Origin: Siphonodentalium dalli
Taxonomy: Eukaryota > Mollusca > Scaphopoda > Gadilida > Siphonodentaliidae
NCBI GenBank assembly: GCA_032622095.1
Contig: CP136069.1
Span: 105,492,278-105,556,277 of the forward strand
Direction: 5' to 3'
Length of the DNA: 64,000 nucleotides
Shown: in pieces, positions 34,015 to 45,449 of the stretch
How the letters are laid out: each line of letters opens with the position of its first letter
How positions within the stretch are numbered: position 1 is the stretch's first letter
The notes under the pieces: generated by a model
Database searches by the model: none
Told to the model about the DNA's origin: nothing
The model's input: the letters and a program-made list of their open reading frames with translations, nothing else
Position numbers and translations under genes: made by a program

Positions 34015-35381
34015 TAGTCCAAGTCTTCTCGTACTAAAACTAGCTAAGATTTTGGGATGGAGAGATGCTAGTGTTTAGTCCGAGAACGCGCGCATAGCCT
34101 TCTTGTGACACGAGTTACGCCCAGGATCTGTGGCGGGAATCTGTGGTGTATTTTACTCGATTTACCTAACAAAGCAATACATGATGCTATATACGTCGGA
34201 AAGAGTGACATCTTATGGTCAGAATGGTGTATAATAATCTAACTTTAATGTTAAATTACACATAGAATAATCCGGTTGATTGCCACAAACATCGTTGTTT
34301 TTTCTGTTTGTTTACTTAACTGAAAGCCGAACTCAGGTTCCGAAGAACTTCGGCATTGTCCGGTGTTTGTTCTGAGTATTCTAGTTTCCGTTTCTATATA
34401 TAGCGCGGGGTTTTCCGAACAAAATGGTGAAAACCGATCGCCGCAAAGTCCAGTTTCCAATGTGCTTTGAGAACAATTCCCGCACTAAAAACTTAATGAC
34501 ATAATGGAGGATCAGAAAGGTAGTTTTGTTGACAATTTTCGCAAGCAACTTGTCAAAATTGGAGCAAATTAGAACTCTTGTGTCTGACTTGCCATGCGTG
34601 TGATTTTCATCCATGTGCATTTTGACTTTTGTGTTGATAAAATAATCGGAGAACCGAATCACACAGTTTCGAAATATAGTTCTTCCGTTTTAGTGGGACT
34701 TTTCAAACTTAAGGTTAAAAATTTATACAAATTTTGTTTGATTTTTTGTGTGCTTAACAAGAGCAGTATATTGCTCTGTTCGCTTAGTATATATCTTAAT
34801 TTCGCTGAAGTCCACCAAATGTGGGAAATGTAGCACCATATTATTTATTCTAATGTTCGTTGTGTTTACACTGTTTTAAACTTTGAGAGGGTTGTAATTC
34901 CCCGTAATTTATTTAATGTATTACATTTATATCTTCAATGTTTAATTAATCTATTTATTTTTTATTTATTGACACACATAATTACGATTACAATGGAGAA
35001 TTCATCGTAATTTGCGTTGTCAGTCGAAAATCTACGGAATATTTTCAACGGAAAATGCCGAACACAGTTCGAGAGGTCAACTGAGTTCGCATACTTTAAA
35101 AAATTTGTAAACATTGCGGCAAATGTCTCTTTTCGCATTAAATTACCGCTTTCAATTCACAACTGATGTGGGGTTCAGATCAAATAGCATGTCTTCTGCG
35201 GAAAATATCTTTTATTGTCGCAATTGTGATATTTTATTTCATATAATTGTGGTTTTATTTGAGCGGGTCATTAACGCTTAACTCGTGTCATAAGAAGGCT
35301 ATGCGCGGGTTCTCGGACTAAACACTAGCAATTCTCCATCCCAAAATCTTAGCTAGTTTTAGTACGAGAAGACTTGGACTA
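34015..35381. mobile_element. Non-autonomous MULE-like element, 1367 bp, 103-bp TIRs
   Basis: The left TIR (34015-34117, starts TAGTCCAAGTCTTCTCGTAC) and right TIR (35279-35381) are reverse complements with only a few mismatches. The element is flanked by ATATGTAAT at 34006-34014 and again at 35382-35390, a 9-bp direct repeat. Long TIRs and a 9-bp duplication are the classical signature of Mutator-like elements. Because TTA/TAA at the boundary is self-complementary, a 7-bp duplication with TTAGTCC ends is an alternative reading. No open frame inside resembles a transposase. Confidence 0.8.
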
Positions 35382-35390
35382 ATATGTAAT

Positions 35391-38006
35391 ATACTGTAAC
35401 TATATGTGATTTTACAAAAGTAACACGCAATATAGTAAGGCCACCCGATACTGTAATTGATAAAAATGTGGTTCACATGCATTACTCAGTATTAATATCC
35501 ATGCAATATTCTACAAATGTACTGTTCATCAAGACTAAAGTTTCAGGATGTCGTTTTAAATTGATTGATGGCGTTTTTTCATCAATTGACAAAAATAATC
35601 TTTAATGCCATGCAGGACGAAGTATCGCGTCATAAGGAGTTGTGTAGTAACAAATCTGCAAGCCATATTTATATATGTGTCAGTCACTGTTTGTTAAAAT
35701 TATTCGGTCATGTCGATTTTTTTATATTATCAAGCCAGGCTAAGGTGCTTATGTGTCACTCTGTTTAGTAAATAAATTTGGATAAACCAGATCAACATTT
35801 ATGTAACAACAGCTCATCTATGCCTATGATGTGTTTAGCAACACACGAGAATATGCTGTTATCGTATTTGAAACAATGTTATCATGTCCATATGTATTTC
35901 TAGGCATAGATTAGTTATTGTTCCATAAATGCAATGCTGGTCGGATTTTGGCATGGGAGTTCAAATTATGTTGATCTGAATATAAAGAAGACAGTTTTCC
36001 GTCCACTCAATACATCGGCACCAGGGTGCATTTATAACATACTAGGTGACCACCTCAGTCAACATAACAAATCACTCTCTTAAATTCTTTGCTTCAAGAA
36101 TAGAAATGAATTGTCTGTATAAATAGGCAAGACATTACTGTACACCTAAGAGAGAAGTCATTTATAAGAAGACATAAGCGCACTGTGTGCTTGGTCTTAT
36201 ATATAGCGCCACACATTAAGATGTAAATGACACAATGCGTGGGCAAAGCTTTAAAAGACTTGCGTACGAATCACGATTAGTGTGATAGAATAATAATGAC
36301 ACTTGTCGTCAATTTCATGTATTTTAATGACACCTGTCTTCCACTGGCAGTTCATGTATTTAATCGTCTACATGTATGTGCATGTGTGGATCCTAACAAA
36401 AACAATGACTTTGTTGTATTATTATATGGTGATAAAGTTTACTATAATTCTCTCATTTTGCGATAACTACGCACATTTATTGGACGGACATGCGTCGATA
36501 CTGTGGATTGTAGAGCGTTGTTTATATTGTGAGGAGAGTGTTCAGTATATTTTAGGCTGGCATGATAATGGTGCGGCAATATCGCGAAGAAGTAAGTCCT
36601 GCGTGGTGGTTTCGTGATTACACATATTGGTCCTAGCAAAATGACGAAGAACATAGTTGATGGGAGCCTTCCATCGTCCTTCATAATTTATCATGATTCA
36701 TCTATTGAGAACAAATCATCGACTTGGGCGATCATTCTCCCCCCCCCAACACTATACATGGCTTTGAATAGTGAATTAGACTGTGTCAATATTCGCATTC
36801 TGTTGTTATGTTCAAATGGTGACACAGGTCTGTAACTTTACGGGTTTGTCCCCCATGGACCACTGATCATTATAAGATCGGGAGACTTTGCCACACCCGG
36901 TAACTCCTTGGTAACGGCTGCTAGCCTAGGCAACTATCGGGAATTGACTGGAAATTGCAAATATAGCTTATATATAGCGTCGTAATGTAACGCCAGTGTT
37001 TGAGTTTCCAATGCAGTTAATACCCTGATGTGAAATTTGCGATATACCTGACCATTAGAGTGAAACAAATGTCTTATATAAGGGTAGCAACGGTTGCTAA
37101 GCTGATACCACACATAATTGATGACACCACTGCACTAATCATTCATTGGTATTTTGCATTATTTAGCTGGTGTCTAGTCACATGGTGTTGGTTATTTCAA
37201 AGGGGGCACACGTATGTCTAAAACTGTGCAGTCGTGTTCTGCATAGACCACTAATCATTATATATGATCGGGAGACTTTGCGACCGGATCTCTTCTTAGT
37301 AACGGTTACTAAGTAACTACCCGGAATTGGCAGGAAAAGTGTATGCTTGTGTTACTAATTAAGTGGCAATTCGACTTTACTTGATTGTCACAGCTATACA
37401 AGAAGAGTTAACATTGATTATGGTTGGAATTTTGATGGTGAATTTTTAGGTTTCAGTCACTGTACTGAAGTTCGTCAAATGTAACTGGCGTCGGAAGTGT
37501 GAAAGCAAAGCCTATACTGCTATATAGTATAGATCTCAGCTGCCCCAAAATGGCCATTTGTCAGTAGCACACATCCTGCGAAAACACAGAATCTCCCAGT
37601 ACATGTGGGATAGACTCCGATGACAACGATGGAGCCAATTATGAACGACTAATATCTACTTGCGTATTTATGACAATGCATTCCGTTACCATGTTATGAT
37701 CAACAATGTGGCTTCAAACATTAGCCAGTTGACAGCAAGACAGACACAATCACATCGTTAAAACATCAGTCGTGTTAAGAATGTTTTTGTTTGACTCAAC
37801 AGACTGCAGAATTCGAAATTACAAAACCATTCGACACTTACTTTTGCCAATTACTGTATCTTGAGGCATAACTGTATCGTATGTTGCATATATTAAATTA
37901 CTGATAGCTACAGTGGGTCAAACACGAGTGTTAATCTTCATATATAGTTGCACATGATCGCCTATAAGTGATATTACAATCAACGTTTGAGAAAAATACG
38001 AAATTC
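35391..38006. other. Intergenic, no gene recognised
   Basis: AT-rich. Frames of up to 104 codons exist but show no family resemblance or splice context. A short duplicated phrase GGGAGACTTTGC(C/G)AC with GGTAAC/GTAACGG nearby occurs near 36879 and 37269 after similar GACCACT(G/A)ATCATTATA words, suggesting an old direct repeat of about 390-bp spacing. Confidence 0.5.
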
Positions 38007-38560
38007 TCCATAGGGTTCAGCGTTAAATTTTGATCGCAACTGTAGCCAGCCAGAATCTTCTGATCACATCCAAAGTACGTCTGTGTTTGATACTTAGTAT
38101 TTTTGAACAATATCAGTAACGCATATTATCATATGCAAAATGGCGCCATTTATCCAAAATACTAGAAATCCATATATGGTTCAGTGTTACATTTTTATCG
38201 CAACTGTAGCCAGCAAGAATTAACTGATCACATCCAAATTTTAAAACATACCTATGTGGGTGGTATCTTATAATTTTGAGAAATTTCAAATCGCACCGAT
38301 CACCATACACCAGATGGCATCATCTATCGTTTTCTGTAAATACAACACGCTCTCTAAATTATGTTGACCCCGATATAGGCTAACCCGCCAAAATTCAAGA
38401 ATGGAAACAAGTCAATCCAGAAAACACACATACTATGCATACATAATCCGTTTTCAGATTGCTTTTAACAAACCAAAAATGCAAAATGACATAAGGAATC
38501 CGACTAAGGTAACAATTTTCTCATTGTACATGTATTCAAAAACAGAGACTAGACGTGTTC
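38007..38560. repeat. Right member of the diverged large inverted repeat, with two direct units
   Basis: Two direct units of about 165 bp share ATCGCAACTGTAGCCAGC and CTGATCACATCCAAA (38031 and 38198). The part from 38440 pairs with 32950-33040 in inverse orientation. Confidence 0.55.
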
Positions 38561-38731
38561 CGCTCCCAATATCTCGGTCATCTTCCAACCAGCCGAAAAT
38601 AGTACCACTTGAACAATCTTAACAATTTACGAAGTCGTGTTTGATATAATATTATGTGACTAAGAAAACAATACATAAGTATGCACAACTAATAATTTGA
38701 TTTTTTTTTTTAGAATTTACCAGCATTCAAT

Positions 38732-39607
38732 TTAAGGTCAGACGCGCACGTTTTGCCAAAATTTCCTGGTATTTCAACATGAATTTTCTCAAAATCTGCC
38801 AGGAATTTTCTTTGTGAAATTTTATACGAGCGATTCTAATTGTGACACAATAATTAAGAACCATCGACCCATTGGATATTATAACCTTATTTATACTTTA
38901 CTTTTATGGCATGAAAAATATTAAATTTCATTGTTTTCAGGTACCAAGAACTTCTGTAAAATATATTGTTTACAAGAGTGCAGTTCATATATCCATGATA
39001 TCATATCTGAACAGCATGAACAAAGAATTAATTATTCTTGATTCGTGAAAGTTAATTATTATTTTCATTTAGAAAGGCAACTACCCATAAATAATTTTCT
39101 ATAATTGAGAATTTTCATTTCATGCCTGTTGATCAATAAACAATTGAGCTGAGATGAGTTGTGGGTCATGTGTTAATAACCAACTTAAATCTGACCACCA
39201 TATCTCTTAACATTGTGGCCTAATTCCAGTTGATTTATCCCGGATTGATGGGACAACACTGTATATTGTATGATGCTATATTTTTCAATCAGAAATCTAA
39301 ATCAAAATTATGATACAAGAACCAAGACAATAAGATATTTAGTGATTGGAGTTTTGTGTGAAAGTATTAATTATTCTAGCAGTTCTTGGTACCGAAAGGG
39401 ACAAAAATTAATTAATATTTTCAACCACTAAAATGTATTAAAATCATTGTTTTCGTTGTTTCTCAATAATGAATCAGATACTATATACAATGAAGATGGT
39501 GATATGAGAAACTCAAGATTTTTTGTCAGATAGATCCAGAGAAATTCTTTGCTGAAAATTTCTTGCCATTTTTGGCTGGATTTGTGCAAAACGTGCGTCT
39601 CCCTTAA
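38732..39607. mobile_element. Foldback/MITE element, copy A, about 0.88 kb
   Basis: Ends TTAAGGTCAGACGCGCACGT (left) and ACGTGCGTCTCCCTTAA (right) are inverted repeats. Interior landmarks (AGGTACCAAGAACTTCTG, GGTACCGAAAGGGACA, TCTTAACATTGTGGCC, CAGATAGATCCAGAGAAATT) match the element at 53580-54533 in opposite orientation. The interior is partly self-complementary. No coding capacity. It lies 80 bp beyond the stop codon of the LRR gene. Confidence 0.7.
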
Positions 39608-39687
39608 CCCTGATGATATTTAGGGTTAGTGTCATACAATAAGCAATCTAACTCCAAAGATATATGTGCGTATATATAAATGTGCGA

Positions 39688-42042
39688 TTAGTCACCACCC
39701 TCCTCAATTCTCATAGAACTTTTGTCCATTTGAGGACTTGGAGATTTGTCCGTCTGCGACCCACCTGTCCTCAGCGTATCGTTCGGTTCACGAGACTTAT
39801 ATGGCGACTGGTTATCAGAAATAACTTTCGCTCTGACTCGCAGCTGATCCATCTTAGCAGGAAATGACCTGATTTTGTTATCAGAAACATTTAGTTCCGT
39901 CAATGTTGCGATTTTACATAACTTGTCGGGAATAGTTTCCAAGAGGTTATCAGACACATCCAATGCTTCCAGTGACATCTTATCGATGTCGTTCGGGAGT
40001 ACAGTTAAATCGTTCCCAGCTGCTTTCAATTGTCGCATTCGGTAGAGATATGGAAAATCTATTGGGAAAGCTGCAATGTGATTCTTTGAAATATTCAGCG
40101 TAAGTATTGAGGCTAACTTGTCGATGTTCTCTTCTGGAATATTTGACAATTCGTTGTTAGACAGATCTAAGTTAGTCAGTTTTATCATCTCTCCCTTGGC
40201 GAATGCGTCAGCAATGTCCACAATATTATTATATGATATGTTCAACGTTTCTAACTGTCGCAATTGGCAAAGTCCAATCGGAAATTCCGCTATTTGATTC
40301 TGAGAGAGGTCTAGGTTCCGTAGATTATACAAGCCACAAACCTTATCATTCACATCTGTTATATCATTATCGCTGATATCAAAATCTTCTAGCAACCTCA
40401 ATCGACACACCTCATTCGGGAGACACTTGATGTGGTTGTGAGACATATTCAACTTCCTGAGAAATTTTAGTCTGCCGATACTATCTGGTATTTCTCCTAA
40501 ACTGATGCTGGAAAAATCAACACTGGTTATCTTGTTAGCATGCTCCCTATCTCCAACCAATAACAAAACCGACTTTGGATCGGAGGCCGGTAGATAAATA
40601 GGGTTCCCAGCAATATTTAATGATGTCAACGTGTTAGGCAACTGCATGTCGGTCAGGCTGTTACCAGCAACATTGAGGGTACGTAAGCATCTCATCACTT
40701 CCATGGATTTGGGAAGGGCTGATATTTGATTGTGAGCTATCTCCAAGTGTTCTACGCACCGCAGCCGCCGTAAATCTTGTGGAAGGCCAGCGATTCGGTT
40801 GTTTGATATATCTAATGTCCGCAGCAGCTGATACTCGCCTAATGTTTCTGGAATGCTCGAAAGTTTGTTATCCGAGACAATAATATCCTTCAGTGTCGTG
40901 ACTCTGTTCAAACTGTCCGGCAGGTGTTTGAGATGATTACCAGACAAATCTATGGTGATGAGAGATTTTAGCTGATCCATGTCCGTTGGAAGGTCTACGA
41001 GATAATTCCGCGCGATTGATATTGATTCGACGGATCTTAACTTTGTCAGACCAGCCGCGTTACCCAGCTTATTACCAGCGAGCTTCAGTGTTGTCAAACA
41101 CTTAAGTTCGTGAAATCGAGACGGTAGATTATCCAACTCATTGTTAGAAACATCGAGCACCTTAAGTTTTGTCAGTCGGTGTATTTCATCCGGCAACCTT
41201 TTAATTTTATTGTCCGATGCGTGGAGTTCCACAAGTGCATATTGTAGCGTGCACATTTCATCTGGAAACATGATGATATTGTTATGTGAAACGTTCAAGT
41301 AGTGTAAATATTTCAGAAACCCAAGTTCGCGAGGCAAATCAGCCATCTCATTGTAGGAAATATTGAGACGAGTCAATGTGTGCAATCTATCAATGCTCTC
41401 TGGTATGTGTAGAATCTGGTTTCGTGATACATCGAGAGATTTAAGTGCCGGAACCTTGACATTCACTTCCGGTAAATCAACTATTCTATTAGCTGTAAGC
41501 TTCAATGTGGCACCCAACTCATATATGTTCTTTTTCAATGATCGAATTTGGTTGTAGGAACAGTCGAGATACTTAAGTTGAGGAGTCTTCTGGATATTTT
41601 TCGGAAGCGTTTTTATTTTATTGTTAGATGCCAAAATCGTCTCCAATGCACTGGTTTTGTGTATTGCTCCAGGTAAACTCTTGATATTGTTGAACTCTAC
41701 GTTTATCTTTGTCAAATATTTCATCTTTGTAATTGTCACAGGAACAGATCCAATAGCATTGTTGTGTAGATCTATGAACTCTACCCGTTCCAGGTCTGAT
41801 ATATTTTTGGGAATTTTTTTAAGCCTATTATTTTCTACACTAAATCGTATAGCTCTGTTCATAACCTCCTCATTCACAAAAATGTCTGGTGGCAGCACCT
41901 TGAGACTGGACGTGGAGAAGTTGACGATAATATGGACGCCGTCCTTTACCAGATGACGCTGTAAGGCTTTAGTCAATGCAATAATTTTGCTGCCCGGGCC
42001 AGTCTGTGGTGGTGGCTTGTCGTCGTCTTTCTTTTTTGACAT
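39688..42042 (-). CDS. Large leucine-rich-repeat protein, LRRD1/SHOC2-like, 784 aa
   Basis: A single long minus-strand open frame. A splice acceptor (CTTTTCAG) ends just before GATTTAAAT and the ATG at 42042, so I start at that Met (SKKKDDDKPPPQTGPG follows) rather than at the in-frame codons upstream; a non-coding 5' exon is implied. After a short basic-Pro tail and a region with IIVNFSTSSLKVLPPDIF come more than 25 LRRs of about 23 residues, consensus 'L..LdvS.N.I..lP..i..L'. One irregular island with DPKSVLLLVGDREHANKITS interrupts the solenoid around residue 490. The C-terminus after the last repeat is short and Ser/Pro-rich (SPYKSREPNDTL, KSPSPQMDKSS). There is no signal peptide or membrane segment, so it is intracellular. 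The repeat class is that of SHOC2, PIRL and LRRD1 proteins, which act as binding scaffolds; a death domain is not seen. The frame has no lesions and is the best host gene of the window. Confidence 0.85.
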   Translation of the reverse strand: MSKKKDDDKPPPQTGPGSKIIALTKALQRHLVKDGVHIIVNFSTSSLKVLPPDIFVNEEVMNRAIRFSVENNRLKKIPKNISDLERVEFIDLHNNAIGSVPVTITKMKYLTKINVEFNNIKSLPGAIHKTSALETILASNNKIKTLPKNIQKTPQLKYLDCSYNQIRSLKKNIYELGATLKLTANRIVDLPEVNVKVPALKSLDVSRNQILHIPESIDRLHTLTRLNISYNEMADLPRELGFLKYLHYLNVSHNNIIMFPDEMCTLQYALVELHASDNKIKRLPDEIHRLTKLKVLDVSNNELDNLPSRFHELKCLTTLKLAGNKLGNAAGLTKLRSVESISIARNYLVDLPTDMDQLKSLITIDLSGNHLKHLPDSLNRVTTLKDIIVSDNKLSSIPETLGEYQLLRTLDISNNRIAGLPQDLRRLRCVEHLEIAHNQISALPKSMEVMRCLRTLNVAGNSLTDMQLPNTLTSLNIAGNPIYLPASDPKSVLLLVGDREHANKITSVDFSSISLGEIPDSIGRLKFLRKLNMSHNHIKCLPNEVCRLRLLEDFDISDNDITDVNDKVCGLYNLRNLDLSQNQIAEFPIGLCQLRQLETLNISYNNIVDIADAFAKGEMIKLTNLDLSNNELSNIPEENIDKLASILTLNISKNHIAAFPIDFPYLYRMRQLKAAGNDLTVLPNDIDKMSLEALDVSDNLLETIPDKLCKIATLTELNVSDNKIRSFPAKMDQLRVRAKVISDNQSPYKSREPNDTLRTGGSQTDKSPSPQMDKSSMRIEEGGD

Positions 42043-42997
42043 ATTTAAATCCTGAAAAGACAAATAAATCGTGTCTGTTAAAATTACACATGTAGATCCC
42101 TAGCAGACACTAGATATGAAACCAGATTGGCATACGTGGGCATACAGACATATATAAAGGGAAGTAGGAATAAATAGAACCAACATGTAGTACATGTAGA
42201 TCGACACAATTTCGGACAGCACCTTTATCCCACATAGCAGTACTCTATTTCAACATATCCTACCTCAACCACTGCCATATCCACCCGTAATTACCTCTGG
42301 TAATTGGTCCTGCTAAATTGCTTCCGTCTTGGTTGAACATACATATATTTTAATAATGGTTGTTGTTAAACGATCACGCAATCTTAATAATGATTGCTTT
42401 GCAACAACTAGCGCAGACTTTATTTAAATATTTCAAAAATATATATAACATCTTGAATGTTCTAAAGAGAAGTAATTTTTTTTCCGAATCGTTTGGATTA
42501 GTGAACCATAAAAATGGCGGTAGTTTTTCATATAACACCATCATTTCGTACGTACTTAAATCGGAATATTTTCCAGTATTTGAGGGATTTGTTTAGTCTG
42601 AAGGCCAATCAGTAGTGTATGGTGCACTAGTGAATGATGCTTTTAATACAGAGGTATTGGCACCCGGCACAACATTCTCCACCCTCGGGGAATCAGAATG
42701 CCCGACAGGTATAATGCTAAAAAAAACGAGCGATAGCGTGTAAATGAACGAAGAAATTAATGGCACCCCACCCCGGGGACTAAAAAATTATCGACACACA
42801 CAACATCAGCTAAAAAATGAGCGACGTTAATTAGTACAATGAAATTAATAATGTCTACGCATATTCAATATATAAATCCACCTTAATGAGCTACCACTTG
42901 TCAGACGCAGAGAGGAGGCCAAGTGGAAACAAGGGAGAGCTGAGAGACACCCAGTTGTCTCACACTTGGCCTCAGCCGTCGGTGATGATACAGCCAG
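42043..42997. other. 5' flank/first intron of the LRR gene
   Basis: Begins with the branch/polypyrimidine side of the predicted acceptor. It should contain the remainder of an intron and perhaps the promoter, but I can place neither a first exon nor a promoter motif. Confidence 0.4.
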
Positions 42998-43236
42998 TTG
43001 AAACAGGGACGCGGCGACGTCACACCGGCCGTCCCTGCCGCTGATGCTACATCCAGTGGACACACCAGTGTCACACCGGTCGTGCCTGCCACCGATGCTA
43101 CAGCCAGTGGACACACTGATGTCATCCGGGCCGTCACTGCCTCCGACTTCGTTGTGGAGATGGACACGCTACCACCAAGGACACCGGAGTACGACCACAG
43201 CCCGGTGTCTTCCGTCTCCACCAGTTACAACAACAA

Positions 43237-43275
<39 letters not shown>

Positions 43276-43509
43276 TAACAACAACAACAACGAAGTGATC
43301 AGGAAATTGCAGGAGGAATTGACAGACACAAGAGCCGTGGATGCAAGCAAAGCCCTAACTTAAAAAGAACTTGCTGCAAACTAACTATACTAATAGAAAA
43401 ACTTCGAGCTACTGTCAGTTCCCAAAACAACAACAATAGCCTGAACCAAGAACAACTGCATCACCCAACATGTGAAAGAAAGAACAAGAAAGCAAAACAG
43501 AAGAAATAA
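42998..43509 (+). pseudogene. Possible decayed coding fragment: degenerate 17-aa repeats, poly-Asn, coiled-coil tail
   Basis: The frame 42998-43363 encodes two and a half copies of a 17-residue repeat, VTPAVPAADATSSGHTS and VTPVVPATDATASGHTD (51-bp DNA units), then VEMDTLPPRTPEYDHSPVSS, a poly-Asn run from AAC repeats (43227-43292) and EVIRKLQEELTDTRAVDASK. Right at its stop the -1 frame is open (43360-43509) and looks like a continuation, with IEKLRATVSSQNNNNSLNQE and a Lys-rich end. A frameshifted former gene or transposon ORF is one reading; the sequence is compositionally biased, so chance coding is possible. Confidence 0.3.
43227..43292. repeat. (AAC)n microsatellite
   Basis: About 20 AAC units with two interruptions. 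Confidence 0.9.
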
Positions 43510-45250
43510 TAATAGACAAAGCTGATTTATGTACAAGTTTTGTAGAATTTTTATCCAATTTCAAAAATCCCTTCAAAATAACCGAAGTGGGTTGTGTACG
43601 ACCCGTTCATATTTTCCCGAGTCAGCTCCCAAATCCCTAATACAAAAGAGCTTCCACTGATGAATCGTCCTTAGCGCGTCATGTGTTTGCATTGATAAAC
43701 CACAACATGAGAGAGGGACAAATTAAATTCGTCTATTTCAAAGACACGCATTTCGATTTGTTCTGCCTTCGATATTACAGAGCATGTATTAAATCCAATA
43801 TGGGGACCTTAGTTTGTGTCTCTTTAATTAAATGAAAAACAAATATATGAGAAATATTATGAATAATTTATAATTGAAAACGATATAGTAGAAAACAGTG
43901 TTTATTTCTGGTTTATATTCAAATAAGGTCACTATATATGGCCTCAGATGACACTCATAATAGCTAGCTGTTTTGCGGAGATAATATGAATTCACTTTTG
44001 ACTTCTATTCAAATTATTAGCATTTTTGTCAGCTACTTTCGAACTCTGCTTGACGATATATTCTATATGTCTGTTCAAGCTTCCTGTGTCCTCGTTTCAT
44101 CATTTCTTTCCGGAAATTACAGCTGGAAATTAACGTCATAAATATATCTGGTTAAAATATAACTACCTTCGACAGATACGAACACTAATGTCGTTTTAAA
44201 TTCTTAATCTGTACGTGGTTTTTTTTTCTCCAGCATATTTGTATTATAAATGTAACTACAAACTCTTTTATATTGAAACATAATCCAACTTTAAAGCAAG
44301 TAACTCGTCCACGCGAGTATTCCATAAAACCTAATAGATGTGTGACTAATAACCTTCTGTGCCTAACTCAACCGTTGACACAGGCAAACTATCCACTTTA
44401 TTACGCCATCTAATGGGGTTTTCTTATGATTCTTGGTATCCAGTGGTGGCATGGAGGTTTTGTTTATAGAAATGGGGAGTTTTGGGGCAGACCAAAAGCT
44501 ATAGTGCGACACCGAGAACAAGCCCGGTAAAAGGTGTAGTTGGGAATTTCAATTTCGTTTTTTGTCATTTACATTATGTCAATATGTTGATCTATGCCAA
44601 TTACGACTAAAAGAAATGAAAAATATAATTTGTAAGTTTTATATTTCAACTTTTATCCACGTTTTTCTTTCCGGAGCCCACTAAAAGTTGTAGTCGGAAC
44701 TAGCCGAGTCAGTCGCCTGTTTGTTAATTAGGTCCTAATTGTTATTGTTCGGATTATGTTGGCGGCTCAAATCAATGGATGTTTTAGTTCCGACGCGAGT
44801 GTATGAAAAGGTTAGTGAACTATACTCGGCTGTCTCCGAAATAAAAGATTTACAAAATATCTTTTTAATTTCTTTAATTTGTAATTGGCCTAGATTATAC
44901 CAAAAATCAACATTATTGGCCTTATAACGACAAATAAACGAAATTGAAATTTGCAATTACACATTGTACCGGGCTCGGGCTCCAACTGCAACTTTTAATG
45001 ACACCGCTGAACGTGTAAGTTCCTTGGTAAACGTATCGGAAAACGAGGCAGACATCAGTAGGATTATATATGATCTTGTCATTATGTAAATAATATATAT
45101 TAAAAAACAAACATTTAAAAATAATTCCACGTTTTATTTGAGGTATCACTAATGTTTTTTAAGTGTATGATTATAATTTTTGGGCAAAACATTGGGGAAT
45201 GAGGTTTAAAGCCAAAAATAAAAAGGCTACCGGTACCTATTGAGCATTAT
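43510..45250. other. Intergenic, no gene recognised
   Basis: AT-rich. Weak inverted words AAAAGTTGTAGTCGG (44682) and CCAACTGCAACTTTT (44981) were noted. No coding support. Confidence 0.45.
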
Positions 45251-45449
45251 TTTGTTTTTTTTAAATGTTTATTACCCAAAGATATACATATACAAGCGGT
45301 CATTTTACATACATGTGTGCATTCAAACATTTATCAGATGGCCGTGTGGTGGAAGGGTAATCAAACCAAACCAACTTACATTTATGCATACATTTGACTG
45401 GCGCGCGCATTCAAGACCACCACTAAACCGGAACTTTAAAATAAAAGCA

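Noticed and set aside
36303-36617. 104-codon frame with hydrophobic and Cys residues
   Set aside because: No family resemblance, and a comparable frame exists on the opposite strand.
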